This document shows, in pieces, positions 4,452-5,445 of a DNA stretch of 5,445 bases. The notes below the pieces were generated by a model, which was given only the letters and a program-made list of their open reading frames with translations, was not told where the DNA came from and did not search any database. The stretch is from NCBI GenBank assembly GCA_030043595.1, contig JASHXJ010000394.1, positions 1 to 5,445 of the forward strand, read 5' to 3'. The DNA comes from Trebonia sp. Lineage in GTDB: Bacteria > Actinomycetota > Actinomycetes > Streptosporangiales > Streptosporangiaceae. The translations under genes and the position numbers were made by a program. How positions within the stretch are numbered: the first letter of the stretch is position 1; every line of letters begins with the position of its first letter.

Positions 4452-5445
4452 GAGCGCTCCAGCTCCTTGGCCTTCTTCTCCAGGTCGTCGATGCCGCCGC
4501 ACATGAAGAACGCCTGCTCGGGCACGTGGTCGTACTTGCCGTCCGCGATCGCCTTGAAGGAGGAGATCGTCTCCTCCAGCGGCACGAACGCGCCGGGCTG
4601 GCCGGTGAACTGCTCGGCCACGTACATCGGCTGCGACAGGAACCGCTCGATGCGCCGCGCGCGCTGCACGGTGATCTGGTCTTCCTGGGACAGCTCGTCG
4701 ATGCCCAGGATCGCGATGATGTCCTGCAGCTCCTTGTACCGCTGCAGGATCTCCTGCACGGTGCGGGCCACGTCATAGTGCTCCTGGCCGACGTACCTCG
4801 GGTCCAGGATCCTGGAGGCCGAGTCCAGCGGGTCCACCGCCGGGTAGATCCCCTTCTCCGTGATCGCCCTGGACAGCACCGTGGTGGCGTCGAGGTGCGC
4901 GAACACGTTGTGCGGCGCCGGGTCGGTGATGTCGTCGGCTGGCACGTAGATCGCCTGCATGCTCGTGATCGAGTGGCCGCGCGTGGATGTGATCCGCTCC
5001 TGCAGCTGGCCCATCTCGTCGGCCAGCGTCGGCTGGTAGCCCACCGCGGACGGCATCCGGCCGAGCAGCGTCGACACCTCCGAGCCCGCCTGGGTGAACC
5101 GGAAGATGTTGTCGATGAACAGCAGCACGTCCTGCTTCTGCACGTCGCGGAAGTACTCCGCCATCGTGAGCGCGGACAGCGCGACGCGCAGCCGGGTGCC
5201 GGGCGGCTCGTCCATCTGGCCGAACACCAGGGCGGTGTCGTTGATGACCCCTGACTCGGTCATCTCGAGGAACAGGTCGTTGCCCTCGCGGGTCCGCTCC
5301 CCCACGCCCGCGAAGCAGGAGACGCCGCCGAAGTTCTTCGCCACCCGGCGGATCATCTCCTGGATCAGCACGGTCTTGCCGACGCCGGCACCGCCGAACA
5401 GGCCGATCTTCCCGCCGCGCACGTACGGCGTCAGCAGGTCGAGAA
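4448..5445 (-). CDS. atpD: F1Fo ATP synthase beta subunit, C-terminal part (5' end outside window)
   Basis: This is the catalytic beta subunit of the F1 head, which makes ATP from ADP and phosphate. The frame is open to the window edge; the first visible residues are LDLLTPYVRGGKIG. About 332 of roughly 475 residues are present, so the N-terminal beta-barrel and the start of the nucleotide-binding domain are missing. Visible landmarks are Walker A GGAGVGKT (5372–5395), the catalytic glutamate in GERTREG (Glu codon 5297–5299), Walker B VLLFID (5111–5128), the P-loop-domain stretch ERITSTRGHSITSMQA, the lever-arm region GIDELSQED (DELSEED motif) and the C-terminal DHVPEQAFFMCGG. The stop is TGA 4448–4450, overlapping the atpC GTG. 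An apparent start at 5422 is only an internal valine codon. One conserved-region change, APHNVFAHLD where APATTFAHLD is usual, is noted as a finding. The rest of the atp operon should lie to the right. Confidence 0.97.
   Translation of the reverse strand, partial: LDLLTPYVRGGKIGLFGGAGVGKTVLIQEMIRRVAKNFGGVSCFAGVGERTREGNDLFLEMTESGVINDTALVFGQMDEPPGTRLRVALSALTMAEYFRDVQKQDVLLFIDNIFRFTQAGSEVSTLLGRMPSAVGYQPTLADEMGQLQERITSTRGHSITSMQAIYVPADDITDPAPHNVFAHLDATTVLSRAITEKGIYPAVDPLDSASRILDPRYVGQEHYDVARTVQEILQRYKELQDIIAILGIDELSQEDQITVQRARRIERFLSQPMYVAEQFTGQPGAFVPLEETISSFKAIADGKYDHVPEQAFFMCGGIDDLEKKAKELERS

Noticed and set aside
4452..4502. Longer atpC start giving 17 extra residues
   Set aside because: The extra residues lie in atpD coding sequence and do not fit the family; GTG 4451 has a well-placed GGAG and the GTGA overlap.
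3444..4778. A 444-codon plus-strand open frame running across the DUF2550, atpC and atpD genes
   Set aside because: It is antisense to three genes with clear family homology, its translation is low-complexity Arg/Gly/Ala/His-rich, and it has no recognisable domain. Long antisense frames are expected at this GC content.
1..5445. Mobile elements, CRISPR arrays, tRNA or rRNA genes, prophage or defence genes
   Set aside because: No transposase, integrase, terminal repeats, regularly spaced repeats or RNA-gene signatures were seen on either strand.

Overview
The window is high-GC DNA (about 70% by eye) with strong third-position G/C bias and GTG starts. Its right half has the actinobacterial order atpD – atpC – DUF2550 gene, ending against a PduO-type cobalamin adenosyltransferase gene. 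The same neighbourhood is known in Mycobacterium tuberculosis (Rv1310, Rv1311, Rv1312, Rv1314c). This points to a chromosomal segment of an actinomycete. The AtpD and AtpC sequences look closer to Streptomyces/Streptosporangiales-type proteins than to mycobacterial ones, but genus cannot be decided from this window.

Layout, left to right. (1) 1–990, plus strand: the C-terminal two thirds of an NAD(P)+-dependent aldehyde dehydrogenase; its start lies outside the window. (2) 890–2569, minus strand: a complete GMC-family FAD oxidoreductase whose 3' end overlaps the dehydrogenase 3' end by 101 nt. (3) 2570–2899: a 330-nt non-coding divergent region with a 22-nt imperfect tandem repeat, a perfect 15-bp hairpin, an 18-nt operator-like palindrome and an AT-rich patch. 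(4) 2900–3499, plus strand: PduO-type ATP:cob(I)alamin adenosyltransferase. (5) 3500–3551: a short convergent gap with a terminator-like hairpin. (6) 3552–5445, minus strand: the distal end of the F1Fo ATP synthase operon, with atpD (5' end outside the window), atpC overlapping it by 4 nt, and a one-helix membrane DUF2550 protein 12 nt further on.

How the genes work together. AtpD and AtpC are the catalytic and regulatory subunits of the F1 head, and the DUF2550 protein is translated from the same operon tail. The adenosyltransferase makes coenzyme B12 and is a neighbour by conserved synteny, not an obvious functional partner. The GMC oxidoreductase and aldehyde dehydrogenase could oxidise an alcohol to an aldehyde and then to an acid, but they are convergent, not co-transcribed, and the substrate cannot be read from the sequence.

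Nothing here amounts to a clear new biological system. No mobile element, CRISPR array, RNA gene or defence module was seen. The best leads are departures from the GMC active-site consensus, the long tail-to-tail overlap, the structured divergent intergenic region, and the unclear translation initiation of the adenosyltransferase gene.
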